Below, piece by piece: positions 8,666-16,767 of a stretch of DNA of 64,000 bases. The stretch is from contig CAZCLE010000003.1 in the NCBI GenBank assembly GCA_964499445.1, positions 23,812 to 87,811 on the forward strand. The letters run 5' to 3'. This DNA is from GCA-2688105 sp964499445. Lineage in GTDB: Bacteria > Chloroflexota > Dehalococcoidia > Dehalococcoidales > GCA-2688105. Below the pieces are notes generated by a model that saw only the letters and a list, made by a program, of their open reading frames with translations, did no database searches and was not told where the DNA came from. The translations under genes were made by a program, and so were the position numbers. Each line of letters begins with the position of its first letter. Position 1 is the first letter of the stretch.

Positions 8666-9439
8666 ATGGTGGTGATACTACGAAACAAAAATCTGGCAAC
8701 AAGGTTTCAGATACTGGTGGAGATAGCTCATAGCGGGCCTAACATCCAGCAGCGAGACATTGCCCAGAAGTTAGATATTACCCCACAAGCGGTATCCGAG
8801 TACATCAGGCAATTGACCAAGGATGTCCTGCTTACCTCAGATGGTCGCTCAAGGTACAAGGTAACCAATGATGGCATAAACTGGATAATAAAGGTGATGA
8901 AAGAGCTAAGAAGCTATGGCAGCTTCATTGAGCAAGCCATTGCCAATATCTCAGTCTGTGCCGCGGTAGCCGACTGCAATCTGGCTCAAGGGCAAACAGT
9001 GGGGCTGGAGATGAAGGATGGGCTGCTTTTCGCCACTGACCAGGTGGGTGCAGAAGCCAGGGGAATAGCGGTTTCCGATGTCAGAAAGGGAGAGGATGTT
9101 GGCGTTACTAGCATAGAGGGGATAGTAGCGCTGCAAATAGGTGAAGTAACCATCCTCAAAGTACCCGGCATTCAGAAAGGCGGTTCAGGAAAGGTTGACC
9201 TGAAACGGCTGGGGGTAGAAGTTAAGGGTAGAGCAGTCATCGCGGCTATGGGCATTGAAGCCTTAGTTGCCTTGAGACAGGTGGACGCCAGCTTCTTTAT
9301 GTATGGTGCCAAGGAGGCGGCAATTGAGGCCGCTCAAAGCGGTCTACGGCCGCTAGTCGTCTGTGTTGAAGATGAAACCTCCGGTCTGATTAAGAGACTG
9401 GAGGAGGAAAATATAGGCTACGAACTAGTTGACCTGTAG
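8666..9439 (+). CDS. Winged-helix transcriptional regulator with C-terminal sensor-like domain (COG1497-like)
   Basis: A 257-aa protein. Residues about 1-75 form a MarR/IclR-like winged helix (QQRDIAQKLDITPQAVSEYIRQL with a basic wing). The remaining 180 residues are an alpha/beta domain with repeated Gly-Val segments and no recognised ligand motif. The domain order resembles the archaeal family COG1497. Target and ligand are unknown. The orphan promoter with dyads at 9531-9596, just downstream, could be a binding site, but that is inference. Confidence 0.7.
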   Translation: MVVILRNKNLATRFQILVEIAHSGPNIQQRDIAQKLDITPQAVSEYIRQLTKDVLLTSDGRSRYKVTNDGINWIIKVMKELRSYGSFIEQAIANISVCAAVADCNLAQGQTVGLEMKDGLLFATDQVGAEARGIAVSDVRKGEDVGVTSIEGIVALQIGEVTILKVPGIQKGGSGKVDLKRLGVEVKGRAVIAAMGIEALVALRQVDASFFMYGAKEAAIEAAQSGLRPLVVCVEDETSGLIKRLEEENIGYELVDL

Positions 9440-9530
9440 AAAGACTCAGGACGATAGTGCCCTGAGGATTATTTACTGGTTTCCCTGGCCAGAGTCCCCA
9501 CTAACCGTCTCAAAATGACCGCCATTGGCT

Positions 9531-9559
9531 TTGACAGCCATAGTTTACTTTGCTATAAT
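9531..9559 (+). promoter_or_regulatory. Perfect-consensus sigma-70 promoter without an intact gene behind it
   Basis: TTGACA (9531-9536) and TATAAT (9554-9559) are separated by exactly 17 bases. Downstream to the tRNA at 10007 there is only degraded coding sequence. Confidence 0.8.
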
Positions 9560-9596
9560 CAAGTAAACTTTATTATATACAAGTATACTTGTATAT
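9542..9596. promoter_or_regulatory. Two dyad operators overlapping and following the promoter
   Basis: AGTTTACTT (9542-9550) and AAGTAAACT (9561-9569) form a perfect 9-bp inverted repeat around the -10 box. Just downstream lies a perfect 22-bp palindrome at 9575-9596 whose core is CAAGTATACTTG. Both share the half-site AAGTA, as expected for two sites of one dimeric regulator. Confidence 0.7.
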
Positions 9597-9684
9597 GTTA
9601 GTAAGCAGGGGAAGAGGTTGATATATGGACTGCTGAAGGTAACGGAAAAAGGGACTACATTAAGGAGGCAAGAGTTGAAACTAG

Positions 9685-9903
9685 TCACCCGGTGAGGGTG
9701 GCACCGTACACACCAATCAAGATTATACCACAGGGACCGCAGTAACGGTAGATATCAGCGTAGATGTGGATATGACCCTCAATATCTATACCGAGAAGGA
9801 CAGCTTTATTCGCAGCAATAAGGTAAGGGTCCTGGTAGGCGCTGGCACTGGTACGGTGAGAACCGTGATGTGGGTCTCCGGGCTGAGATTATACTGGCGA
9901 TAG
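9685..9903 (+). pseudogene. Degraded coding stretch
   Basis: An open stretch of 72 codons without a credible start, entered after an in-frame TAG at 9682. It reads like a beta-rich surface or secreted protein fragment (TAVTVDISVDVDMTLNIYT, then VRVLVGAGTGTVRTVMW). A short open run from TTG 9618 lies in another frame just upstream, which suggests a frameshifted remnant. The parent family is not recognised. Confidence 0.4.
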
Positions 9904-10006
9904 GCTTTACCATAAGACCCGACAGCGCCTACTCTTCAGTTTTTGCTGAAGCCAGCACTCCCTCTTTACAAAGCTTGGTTTTGGGGCTAAAATAGATACG
10001 ATTTTG

Positions 10007-10081
10007 GCGGGTGTAACTCAGCGGAAGAGTGCTTGCTTCCCAAGCAAGACGTCGTGGGTTCGAATCCCATCACCCGCTCCA
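10007..10081 (+). tRNA. tRNA-Gly (anticodon CCC)
   Basis: Cloverleaf drawn by eye. The acceptor stem GCGGGTG (10007-10013) pairs with CACCCGC (10071-10077). The anticodon stem CTTGC/GCAAG encloses loop TTCCCAA with anticodon CCC at 10039-10041. The T arm contains GGTTCGAATCC. The 3' CCA is encoded (10079-10081). It is the only tRNA found in the window. Confidence 0.95.
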
Positions 10082-10125
10082 CAAAGCTAGGCGACGACTT
10101 GCCTAGGTTTAAGAGGTAAAGCTAG

Positions 10126-10329
10126 GACAAAGCTATTGCTGATTTCACGAAGCTAATCAGAATGAAACCCAAAGCACCCTGTGGCTACTATAACCGGGGT
10201 TGGGCATATGCCAAAACAGGCAAGAAATTCGAAGCAATAGCGGAATTTACTGAGTTTATTAGCCTATCAGAAGACCCGGAAATAGTTGAAGAAGCCAGAC
10301 AGGAAATAGAGAGCCTACATACAAAATGA
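10126..10329 (+). pseudogene. TPR-protein remnant
   Basis: A 68-codon open stretch after an in-frame TAG encodes a recognisable tetratricopeptide repeat (AIADFTKLIRMKPKAP, then YYNRGWAYAKTGKKFEAIAEF) and a second partial helix pair before the TGA at 10329. Without the upstream part only a 55-aa ORF from ATG 10162 remains, and it has no ribosome-binding site. It is best read as the 3' end of a decayed TPR gene. Confidence 0.55.
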
Positions 10330-10480
10330 GTTTATCACACGCTACACGTCACTGCACAAAGTGGCTGATTGTGCAGCTTTCTAGTTTGGGAATAATTGCC
10401 ATAATAGGTGGAATTTTTGCTCTTAAAAGAAGAATCTGGGGGCTAGCGCTTACCGGGGCCTATCCGTGCCCAATTCGTGT

Positions 10481-10762
10481 CTAGTCGCCGACATGTACCT
10501 TGCCCCAGATGGCGATAGCCCGTGCCAAAGATTCAATATCAATACACTCAGGCGCCTTTCCACCTTCGAAGCAAATCTTCGTATAGTTTTTCAGTATAAG
10601 GCCAGCAACACCATCAATAGCGGAACGTACTGCCGCCAATTGGGTGATGACACTCTCGCATTCACGACCATTTTCAACCATCTTCTGAATGCCACGAATC
10701 TGTCCCTCAGCCCTTTTAAGACGCTTGAGTAGTGTCTCTTTAGATAACGCTTCTTCAACCAT
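10481..10762 (-). CDS. CsoR/FrmR-family repressor with CstR-like (persulfide-sensing) residues
   Basis: All-helical DUF156 repressor, 93 aa. The family senses Cu(I), Ni(II), formaldehyde or persulfides. Cys35 and Cys64, 29 residues apart, match the two cysteines shared by CsoR and CstR. The position four residues before Cys64, which is His in copper sensors, is Tyr60 here. This argues against Cu(I) and for a dithiol persulfide sensor. Cys73, outside the canonical pair, is also present. It is divergent from the DsrE/TusA/Hdr operon, with a CsoR-type operator in between. Confidence 0.8.
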   Translation of the reverse strand: MVEEALSKETLLKRLKRAEGQIRGIQKMVENGRECESVITQLAAVRSAIDGVAGLILKNYTKICFEGGKAPECIDIESLARAIAIWGKVHVGD

Positions 10763-10798
10763 TTTGCCCTCCGTAGCAAATTAGGTTTAATCTACTTA

Positions 10799-10828
10799 TT
10801 GACATACCATACCTCCATAGGGTATGAT
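10799..10828 (+). promoter_or_regulatory. Promoter with embedded CsoR/CstR-type operator
   Basis: TTGACA (10799-10804) and TATGAT (10823-10828) are 18 bases apart. The dyad ATACCTCCATAGGGTAT (10809-10825) fills the spacer and touches the -10 box. Its ATACC...GGTAT ends and G/C tracts match the style of CsoR-family operators. A repressor bound here would block transcription of the MvhD-DsrE-TusA-Hdr genes. Confidence 0.65.
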
Positions 10829-10912
10829 ATGTCCTTGGGTAATTCTATCAGCCTAGTCTATTTTACCACATAATATAATCAAGCTATAGTTTCGTGCCAA
10901 AAGAGTGTGATA

Positions 10913-11326
10913 ATGGATGAATTTGAGCCAAAGATTATCGGTTTCCTGTGTAATTGGTGTTCCTATGCTGGGGCTGACTTGGCTGGTACTTCACGAACAA
11001 AATACCCGCCCAATATGAGAGTAATAAGGGTAATGTGCTCAGGCAGGGTAGACGAAAGATTAATACTGAAAGCATTTACTGCGGGCGCTGATGGTGTACT
11101 TGTTTGTGGCTGTCACCCCGGGGACTGCCACTACCAGAAAGGGAATTTGAACGCTAGAAGAAGACTTATCGGGTTAAGCCCTTTCCTGGACACCGTAGGC
11201 ATTGGCAAGGACAGGCTCAGACTGGAATGGATATCAGCATCCGAGGCTCCAAAGGTAGCTGAGACGGTAAAGAGTTTTACCCAGACCATAAAGGATATCG
11301 GTCCTAATCCTATGGCTAGGAAGTAA
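10913..11326 (+). CDS. MvhD/FlpD-type iron-sulfur electron-transfer protein (copy 1)
   Basis: Small [2Fe-2S] protein of the MvhD family, which passes electrons between a hydrogenase or dehydrogenase and HdrA. All family cysteines are present: FLCNWC, VMCSGRVD, and GCHPGDCHYQKGN. The start is ATG 10913, chosen over GTG 10907 because it aligns with the paralogue at 12036. Length is 137 aa. It is the first gene behind the CstR-like operator. No hydrogenase large subunit is nearby, so the electron partner must be another operon product. Confidence 0.88.
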   Translation: MDEFEPKIIGFLCNWCSYAGADLAGTSRTKYPPNMRVIRVMCSGRVDERLILKAFTAGADGVLVCGCHPGDCHYQKGNLNARRRLIGLSPFLDTVGIGKDRLRLEWISASEAPKVAETVKSFTQTIKDIGPNPMARK

Positions 11327-11416
11327 TGTCCAGGAATAGCGGCAGGTTGCAATAGGGGAGTGCTTGGGTATTTTGCCCAGCTACAATACAAAGATTCAAA
11401 AAAAGGGAGGTACAGT

Positions 11417-11770
11417 ATGGCTAAAACAGCAATTACAGTGAATGGTTCTGGACCCGGTAATATTTTCCCGGCTTTCATTGTGGGTTCAGCCGCCGCGGCG
11501 TGCGGTGATGATGTGGTGCTATTTTTCACCCCTGGCGGCGCACCAGCTCTGGTGAAAGGTGAGATCGAGAAGATGTCAGCTAAGGGTATGCCGGACTTGA
11601 AGGAACTAGTTGAGGGTCTCCAGGTTTTGGGAGGCAGAATAATAGCCTGTGAGCTGGCAATAGAAGCTAAGGATATTAAAAAGGAAGACTTCAGAGAAGG
11701 GGTAGAAATCATGGGCGTAACCTCGTTCTTGGGCGAAATCAGTGATGCCCAGATAACCTTCTCTTTCTAG
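11417..11770 (+). CDS. DsrE-family sulfur carrier (DsrE2/peroxiredoxin-like)
   Basis: A 117-aa protein of the DsrE/DsrF-like fold involved in sulfur relay. The start is ATG 11417, behind a GGGAGG site. The conserved cysteine lies in IIACELAIEAKDIKKEDF, at the place where DsrE2-type proteins carry their persulfide-forming Cys. It ends with the family-like GVTSFLGEISDAQITF. Being next to tusA points to a DsrE-TusA sulfur-transfer pair. Confidence 0.8.
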   Translation: MAKTAITVNGSGPGNIFPAFIVGSAAAACGDDVVLFFTPGGAPALVKGEIEKMSAKGMPDLKELVEGLQVLGGRIIACELAIEAKDIKKEDFREGVEIMGVTSFLGEISDAQITFSF

Positions 11771-11797
11771 AATTATGACATTAAAAAGGAGGCGAAC

Positions 11798-12022
11798 ATG
11801 GCAGTACGCATTTTGGATGTCCTGGGGCTTAAGTGCCCCCAGCCAGTGCTTAAACTAGCAGCAATGGCTAAAGAGATTCCCCCGGGAGACACCGTAGAGG
11901 TGTTGGCTGATTGCGAGTCTTTCCCTAAAGATGTACAGGTATGGTGTTCTAAGTCGGGTAAGACGCTACTTTTCTGTGTGGATGAAGGCGGGGGAAAGCA
12001 CAAGGCACAAATCCAGTTCTAA
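11798..12022 (+). CDS. tusA: TusA-family sulfur carrier protein
   Basis: A 74-aa protein with the TusA motif LKCPQPVLKL, whose Cys carries a persulfide sulfur, and the two-layer alpha/beta pattern of the family. AAAAGGAGG precedes the ATG. In sulfur-metabolising prokaryotes TusA with DsrE-type proteins shuttles sulfane sulfur to cytoplasmic redox complexes, which fits the Hdr-like genes downstream. A role in tRNA thiolation is less likely in this context. Confidence 0.9.
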   Translation: MAVRILDVLGLKCPQPVLKLAAMAKEIPPGDTVEVLADCESFPKDVQVWCSKSGKTLLFCVDEGGGKHKAQIQF

Positions 12023-12035
12023 CCTGGAGGTATTT

Positions 12036-12461
12036 ATGGAGGAAGGATTCACCCCCAAGATAGTTGGGTTCCTTTGTAATTGGTGTTCATATGCTGGTGC
12101 TGACCTTGCCGGGGCAGCAAAGTTAGAAATTCCATCATCCCTCTCAGTTATCAGGGTGATGTGTTCAGGTAGAGTGGACCCAGTTCTTGTTGCCACTGCG
12201 CTTCTGCATGGAGCAGACGGTGTGCTTATTGCCGGATGTCACCCAGGTGATTGCCACTATAGAGAAGGGAATTACTATGCCCGCCGAAGATTTGCCCTTT
12301 TGAAGAAGACACTTGAGACCTTGGGGCTGGATTCGGACAGGCTCATGCTTGCCTGGGTATCGGCATCGGAGGGACAAAGGTTCGGTGAGGTAACTAACGA
12401 ATTTGCCGAGCAGATTAAGGAAATGGGCCCCAACCCCATGAAGAAAAAGAGTGCGCTATGA
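12036..12461 (+). CDS. MvhD/FlpD-type iron-sulfur electron-transfer protein (copy 2)
   Basis: Paralogue of the protein at 10913, 141 aa, with the same cysteine framework (FLCNWC, VMCSGRVD, GCHPGDCHYREGN). The start is ATG 12036 after a CTGGAGG site. Two MvhD copies in one operon suggest two separate electron inputs, or a heterodimer matching the two HdrA-like proteins. The stop overlaps the next start by four bases. Confidence 0.88.
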   Translation: MEEGFTPKIVGFLCNWCSYAGADLAGAAKLEIPSSLSVIRVMCSGRVDPVLVATALLHGADGVLIAGCHPGDCHYREGNYYARRRFALLKKTLETLGLDSDRLMLAWVSASEGQRFGEVTNEFAEQIKEMGPNPMKKKSAL

Positions 12462-13756
12462 ATGGTGGAGGTGAGATGAACGACAAAGGACAAAACACCC
12501 CGGTGCTGGTTATCGGGGCTGGTATTGCCGGTATTGAGGCAAGCCTGCTGTTAGCCAACTCGGGGAGAAAGGTGTACCTCGTTGAAAAGACTTCGTATAC
12601 CGGTGGTAATGTAATAAAGTTTGAAGAGGTATTCCCCAACATGGATTGTGCCACCTGTATGATAGCCCCAAAGCAACAGGAGCTATTAGCCAATGAAAAC
12701 ATTGAGCTTCTGACACTTAGCGAAGTTGAAGCTGTACAGGGGTCTGTTGGAGATTTTAGTGTAAAGGTAAGAAAAAAGGCTAGTTATGTTGACTCAGAGA
12801 ATTGCATTGGATGCGATGCCTGCTTTGACCCCTGTCCGGTAGAGGTAGACAATGAATTTGAAGAAAGACTCTCAAAGAGAAAGGCAATATATATTCCTTG
12901 CGCCGGTGCCCTTCCTAATGTCCCTGCCATTGACACAGAGAACTGTCTGCGCTTCAAAGGGCAGGAATGTCAAGCCTGCCAGGAAGCTTGCATATTCGAG
13001 GCTATCGACTATACCCAGCAGGATGAGGAGCTCGAGCTTAAAGTTGGAGCAATCATCGTAGCTACTGGTTTTAAATCATTTGACCCCAGTAAAATCACCC
13101 GATATGGATATAAAAAATTAGATAATGTCTACTCTGCCATGGAGGTTGAACGAATATGTGCCTCTAATGGACCCACTCAGGGGCAGATTCTTACTAAAAG
13201 CGGTGAGCCGCCAAAGTCGGTGGCTATTATTCACTGCGTAGGACGTGAAGAGAAAGGCTATTGCTCCTCAGTATGCTGCATGGCCTCCCTCAAGCTTTCG
13301 CACTTCTTTAAGCACAAGTTGCCCGAAGTGAAGATAACTCAATTCTACTCTGAACTCTGTATTCCGGGTAAAGCCTATCAGAAGTTCTACGAAGAGGTAA
13401 GAGAAAGCGGGGTTGATTTCATTCGGGCTACAGTAACCGAAGTTTCACAGTCAGGTAAGGAACTAGCTATCAAGTATAAAACTGAAGACGGCAAGGAAAA
13501 TACCCTAAATGCGGACATGGTTATCCTTAATCCGGCGCTTGAACCTGGAGCCGACTCATCAAAACTGGCAGAGACTCTGGGTATTCCCCAAAGCGAGGAT
13601 GGATTTTTCAGTGAAAAGGCGCCGGACCTTACTCCTGTAGCTACAGCGCAAGAAGGCATATTTATTGCCGGCTGTGCCCAAGGTCCTAAAGATGTTGCCG
13701 AGACGGTGGCTGAGGCAGAAGCGGCAGCAGGAAGAATACTCGCATTATCAAGATAG
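12458..13756 (+). CDS. HdrA-like FAD iron-sulfur oxidoreductase (HdrA1, QmoA-like size)
   Basis: A 432-aa flavoprotein with the FAD-binding fold VIGAGIAGIEASLLL and the HdrA-type cluster motif (MDCATCMIAPK). Cys-rich inserted segments follow (CIGCDACFDPCP and CQACQEACIF), then ATGFKSFDP and the central CVGREEKGYCSSVCC segment. It lacks the N-terminal extension and the C-terminal ferredoxin of its neighbour. ATG 12458 overlaps the previous stop; ATG 12476, preceded by GGAGG at short spacing, is the alternative start. Confidence 0.85.
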   Translation: MNGGGEMNDKGQNTPVLVIGAGIAGIEASLLLANSGRKVYLVEKTSYTGGNVIKFEEVFPNMDCATCMIAPKQQELLANENIELLTLSEVEAVQGSVGDFSVKVRKKASYVDSENCIGCDACFDPCPVEVDNEFEERLSKRKAIYIPCAGALPNVPAIDTENCLRFKGQECQACQEACIFEAIDYTQQDEELELKVGAIIVATGFKSFDPSKITRYGYKKLDNVYSAMEVERICASNGPTQGQILTKSGEPPKSVAIIHCVGREEKGYCSSVCCMASLKLSHFFKHKLPEVKITQFYSELCIPGKAYQKFYEEVRESGVDFIRATVTEVSQSGKELAIKYKTEDGKENTLNADMVILNPALEPGADSSKLAETLGIPQSEDGFFSEKAPDLTPVATAQEGIFIAGCAQGPKDVAETVAEAEAAAGRILALSR

Positions 13757-13766
13757 AGGATATCAT

Positions 13767-15464
13767 ATGGCAAAGAAGATAGGTGTATATGTATGCGAAT
13801 GCGGCGCTAACATAGCCGAGAAGGTGGATATTGACAAAGTAATCGCTGCGGTTTCTCCCCTGAAGGATGTAGAAGTTACTGAGAGACACAAACTTCTATG
13901 TTCCGAGGGCGGGAAGGAATTCCTAAAGCAAAGCATCGAAGAGCACGGCTTAACGCATGTGGTAGTTGCTGCTTGTTCACCAAAGCAGCACGAACTCACC
14001 TTCATGAATGTATGTGGACAGGCAGGTCTCAATCCGCAACTTTTCCAACTTGCCAATATACGTGAGCAATGTGCCTGGGTTACACCGGATGGAGAAGAAG
14101 CCACTGACAAGGCAATAAGACAAATAAGAGCCGCTATCAGTAGGGTGCTCTACCATGCTCCTCTCGAGAAGAAAGAAGTAGAGGTCTCTCCCGACGTGCT
14201 AGTAATCGGTGGTGGTATTGCCGGGATTAAAGCCAGCCAGTTACTGGCTGCACCAGATAGAAAGGTCTATCTGGTAGAGAAAACCTCCTCCCTGGGAGGC
14301 AAAGTAAAAAACTTTAGCAAGCTGTTCACCAATATGGAATCTGGCTTGGACCTGATAGCACAGGAGCTACAGAGCCTTGTGGAAAATGAGAATATCGAGG
14401 TGCTCACTGATAGTGAGGTTGAGCAGATTTTAGGATTCCTTGGAAATTTCGAAGTCAAGGTAGTAAAGAAGGTAGAAGACAAAGAGCTAAACTTCAATGT
14501 CGGGGCAGTGATACTGGCTACCGGATTTGAGCTGTTTGACCCCAAGGGGCTTCCTCAATATGGATACGGAAAGTTAGACAATATCTACACAAGTCTAGAA
14601 TTCGAAGAGATGAATATCCCTGACGGACCTACTGGCGGGAAAATCCTCCTTAAAAACGGTAAACCTCCTGAGTCGGTTGCCATTATCCATTGCGTGGGAC
14701 GGAAAGAAAAGGACTATTGTTCCAAGGTATGTTGCCTGTATTCACTCAAATTTGACCGGATGCTGAAGTCCCAGCTTCCAGCAGTCAAGGTGTCTCATTT
14801 ATACTCTGACCTGTGTATTCCAGGGAAATCCTTCCAGAAGTTTTATGAAGATACGAGGAAGATGGAAATAGAGTTTGTTCGCTCGTCAAGAACTGAGGTT
14901 ACTGGCAACGGAAAAGGTACGACTATCAAATATGAAACCGAGACCGGCTCAAAAGGTGATTTGGCTGCAGATATGGTAATCCTCATCCCGGCGATGGAAA
15001 GCAGCAGTGATGCCCAGAAATTTGCTGAAATGCTTAACATCCCTCAAGACGAAAGGGGATTCCTTGCCGAAGAGCACCAATTACTTGGCCCAGTGGCATC
15101 CGCTGTGGAGGGAGTATTTGTTATTGGCTGCGCTCAAGGACCCCAAAGTATTTCAGAGTCGATAGTTCAAGCGGAGGCGGCAGCCGGGAAGATACTGTCT
15201 GCACTCGTTCCGGGCAGAAAATTAGAACTGGAAGTTAGAACCTCCGAGATATCTGAAAACTTCTGTCTTGGATGTAAAATCTGTATTGATGTTTGCCCGT
15301 ATGGCGCTATTACCTTTGATGAGATGAGAAGAATCTCAGTGGTAAATGAGGTCTTGTGCCATGGCTGTGGAAGCTGTGCCGCCGCCTGTCCTTCCGGTGC
15401 AGCCAAGCTGAGGCATTCTACCTTTCCACAGATTTATCAAGAGCTTAAAGAGGTGTTGCGATAA
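13767..15464 (+). CDS. HdrA-like FAD iron-sulfur oxidoreductase (HdrA2)
   Basis: A 565-aa flavoprotein. The HdrA N-terminal domain (KIGVYVCECGANIAEKVD, then ACSPKQHELTF) is followed by the FAD motif VIGGGIAGIKASQLL. At the place where HdrA1 has its CATC cluster motif, this protein has MESGLDLI and no Cys. The Cys-rich insert is also missing. The C terminus carries two [4Fe-4S] motifs (CLGCKICIDVCP and CHGCGSCAAACP). The start is ATG 13767. Together HdrA1 and HdrA2 cover the parts of a full HdrA. Confidence 0.85.
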   Translation: MAKKIGVYVCECGANIAEKVDIDKVIAAVSPLKDVEVTERHKLLCSEGGKEFLKQSIEEHGLTHVVVAACSPKQHELTFMNVCGQAGLNPQLFQLANIREQCAWVTPDGEEATDKAIRQIRAAISRVLYHAPLEKKEVEVSPDVLVIGGGIAGIKASQLLAAPDRKVYLVEKTSSLGGKVKNFSKLFTNMESGLDLIAQELQSLVENENIEVLTDSEVEQILGFLGNFEVKVVKKVEDKELNFNVGAVILATGFELFDPKGLPQYGYGKLDNIYTSLEFEEMNIPDGPTGGKILLKNGKPPESVAIIHCVGRKEKDYCSKVCCLYSLKFDRMLKSQLPAVKVSHLYSDLCIPGKSFQKFYEDTRKMEIEFVRSSRTEVTGNGKGTTIKYETETGSKGDLAADMVILIPAMESSSDAQKFAEMLNIPQDERGFLAEEHQLLGPVASAVEGVFVIGCAQGPQSISESIVQAEAAAGKILSALVPGRKLELEVRTSEISENFCLGCKICIDVCPYGAITFDEMRRISVVNEVLCHGCGSCAAACPSGAAKLRHSTFPQIYQELKEVLR

Positions 15465-15606
15465 GCAAAGCTCTATTTTTGAGGTAGTCCTATCGAAACC
15501 GGTGCCGGTGAAGAGGTACCGACAGCCCCGGCTGACGATGGAGGACCGTGCGGCTAAGAAAATAAGGGAGATATAAGAGGGAATCTTAATCCTGCAAGGA
15601 GTTAAT

Positions 15607-16767
15607 ATGGCTTCTACTCAGAGAGGTGCAGTTTTCCCGGCTAATGAGGGAACGCGAGAGGGAATTCTTGACTTTATGAAACAGGCTCTGGGCAAAGGTT
15701 GCTTTGATGCCGTCCTCATTCCAGCCAGAGTGCCGGGGAGTGATTCATTTACTTACTTGTTAATTCAGGATGAAGCGCTCCTGAAAAATGCCTATCCCCT
15801 ATGCCCGGTTATGCCGGTTCAGGGAGCTAAAGCCCTATCCAGTCTTACCGGACGCGGCAAAGGCAAGAAAAGAATAGCTGCTCTGGTACGACCCTGTGAG
15901 GCGAGAGCAACAATTGAGCTAGCTAAACTTGGGCAAGTAGACTTAGAGAATATATTTCTTATCAGTCTTGATTGTCCTGGGGCACTGCCACTGGCCGACT
16001 GGGTCAAGGACCCAAAGAAAACTGAAGATGTATTCTCGGAAGTCCTCAAGGGAGGGACTAGCGAGAGCTTGCGTCCAGTTTGCCAGATATGTGACAAATT
16101 CTCTACAACTGGTGGGGAAGACTTGCATATCGGAATACTAGGGACAGAGAGTGGCAGGATTTTCCTCGTTCCTCGCAGCCCAAAAGGCGAAGACATCCTT
16201 GACAAGCTCGGTCTTCCAGCCACAGAGGATATATCAAGCTGGGAACACGTGGTGAATTCCCTGACCGAGAAGAGAAAAGAGAAGCGCAAGCAGTTTCTGG
16301 AGGAATTTTCTTCAAGGGCTACTGGCCTGGACAATTTACTTGATATCTTCAGCAAATGTATAAACTGCCACAATTGTATGAGGGTATGCCCCATATGTTA
16401 CTGCCGACAGTGTTTCTTCGATTCGGATAATATGAAATTCACTTGTGAAGACTATCTCAGGAGAGCAGAAATTACGGGCGGGCTCAGACTCCCCCCCGAG
16501 ACACTGCTCTTTCATATTGGACGTATGCTGCATATGTCCCTCTCCTGCGTATCATGCGGAGTATGTGAAGATGCTTGCCCCATGTCAATCCCGGTAGCAC
16601 AGGTCTTCAGCTTGGTAGGTGACAAAAATCAGAAGGAATTTGACTATATTCCTGGTAAGAGCCTGGATGAACCCAGCCCGCTGAGGGTTTATGAGGAGAA
16701 GGAATTTGAAGAAGTGGAGCAGTCTTATGTAGAGACCTCCGCCAAACAGGAGGCGCGAGATGCCTAA
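15607..16767 (+). CDS. FrhB/FdhB-like iron-sulfur protein (copy 1)
   Basis: A 386-aa protein resembling the beta subunit of F420-reducing hydrogenase or formate dehydrogenase. The N-terminal half has the ALVRPCEARATIELAKL segment typical of the family. The second half has CINCHNCMRVCPICYCRQC and CVSCGVCEDACP, each a probable [4Fe-4S] site. In relatives this subunit binds FAD and oxidises a hydride donor (F420 or NAD(P)H) or ferredoxin. The donor here is unknown. A 142-bp gap without a clear gene separates it from hdrA2. Confidence 0.75.
   Translation: MASTQRGAVFPANEGTREGILDFMKQALGKGCFDAVLIPARVPGSDSFTYLLIQDEALLKNAYPLCPVMPVQGAKALSSLTGRGKGKKRIAALVRPCEARATIELAKLGQVDLENIFLISLDCPGALPLADWVKDPKKTEDVFSEVLKGGTSESLRPVCQICDKFSTTGGEDLHIGILGTESGRIFLVPRSPKGEDILDKLGLPATEDISSWEHVVNSLTEKRKEKRKQFLEEFSSRATGLDNLLDIFSKCINCHNCMRVCPICYCRQCFFDSDNMKFTCEDYLRRAEITGGLRLPPETLLFHIGRMLHMSLSCVSCGVCEDACPMSIPVAQVFSLVGDKNQKEFDYIPGKSLDEPSPLRVYEEKEFEEVEQSYVETSAKQEARDA

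Noticed and set aside
10007..10081. Integrative-element attachment site at tRNA-Gly
   Set aside because: No integrase gene and no second copy of the tRNA 3' end were seen, so only gene decay can be claimed.
11131..11712. 193-aa minus-strand ORF spanning the MvhD/DsrE junction
   Set aside because: It runs antisense to two well-supported genes, is Ser/Pro-rich with no motif, and has no upstream ribosome-binding site.
15465..15606. Possible short gene between hdrA2 and the first FrhB-like gene
   Set aside because: A 25-codon open run ending GGPCG lacks any start codon or ribosome-binding site. It may be a relic but cannot be called.
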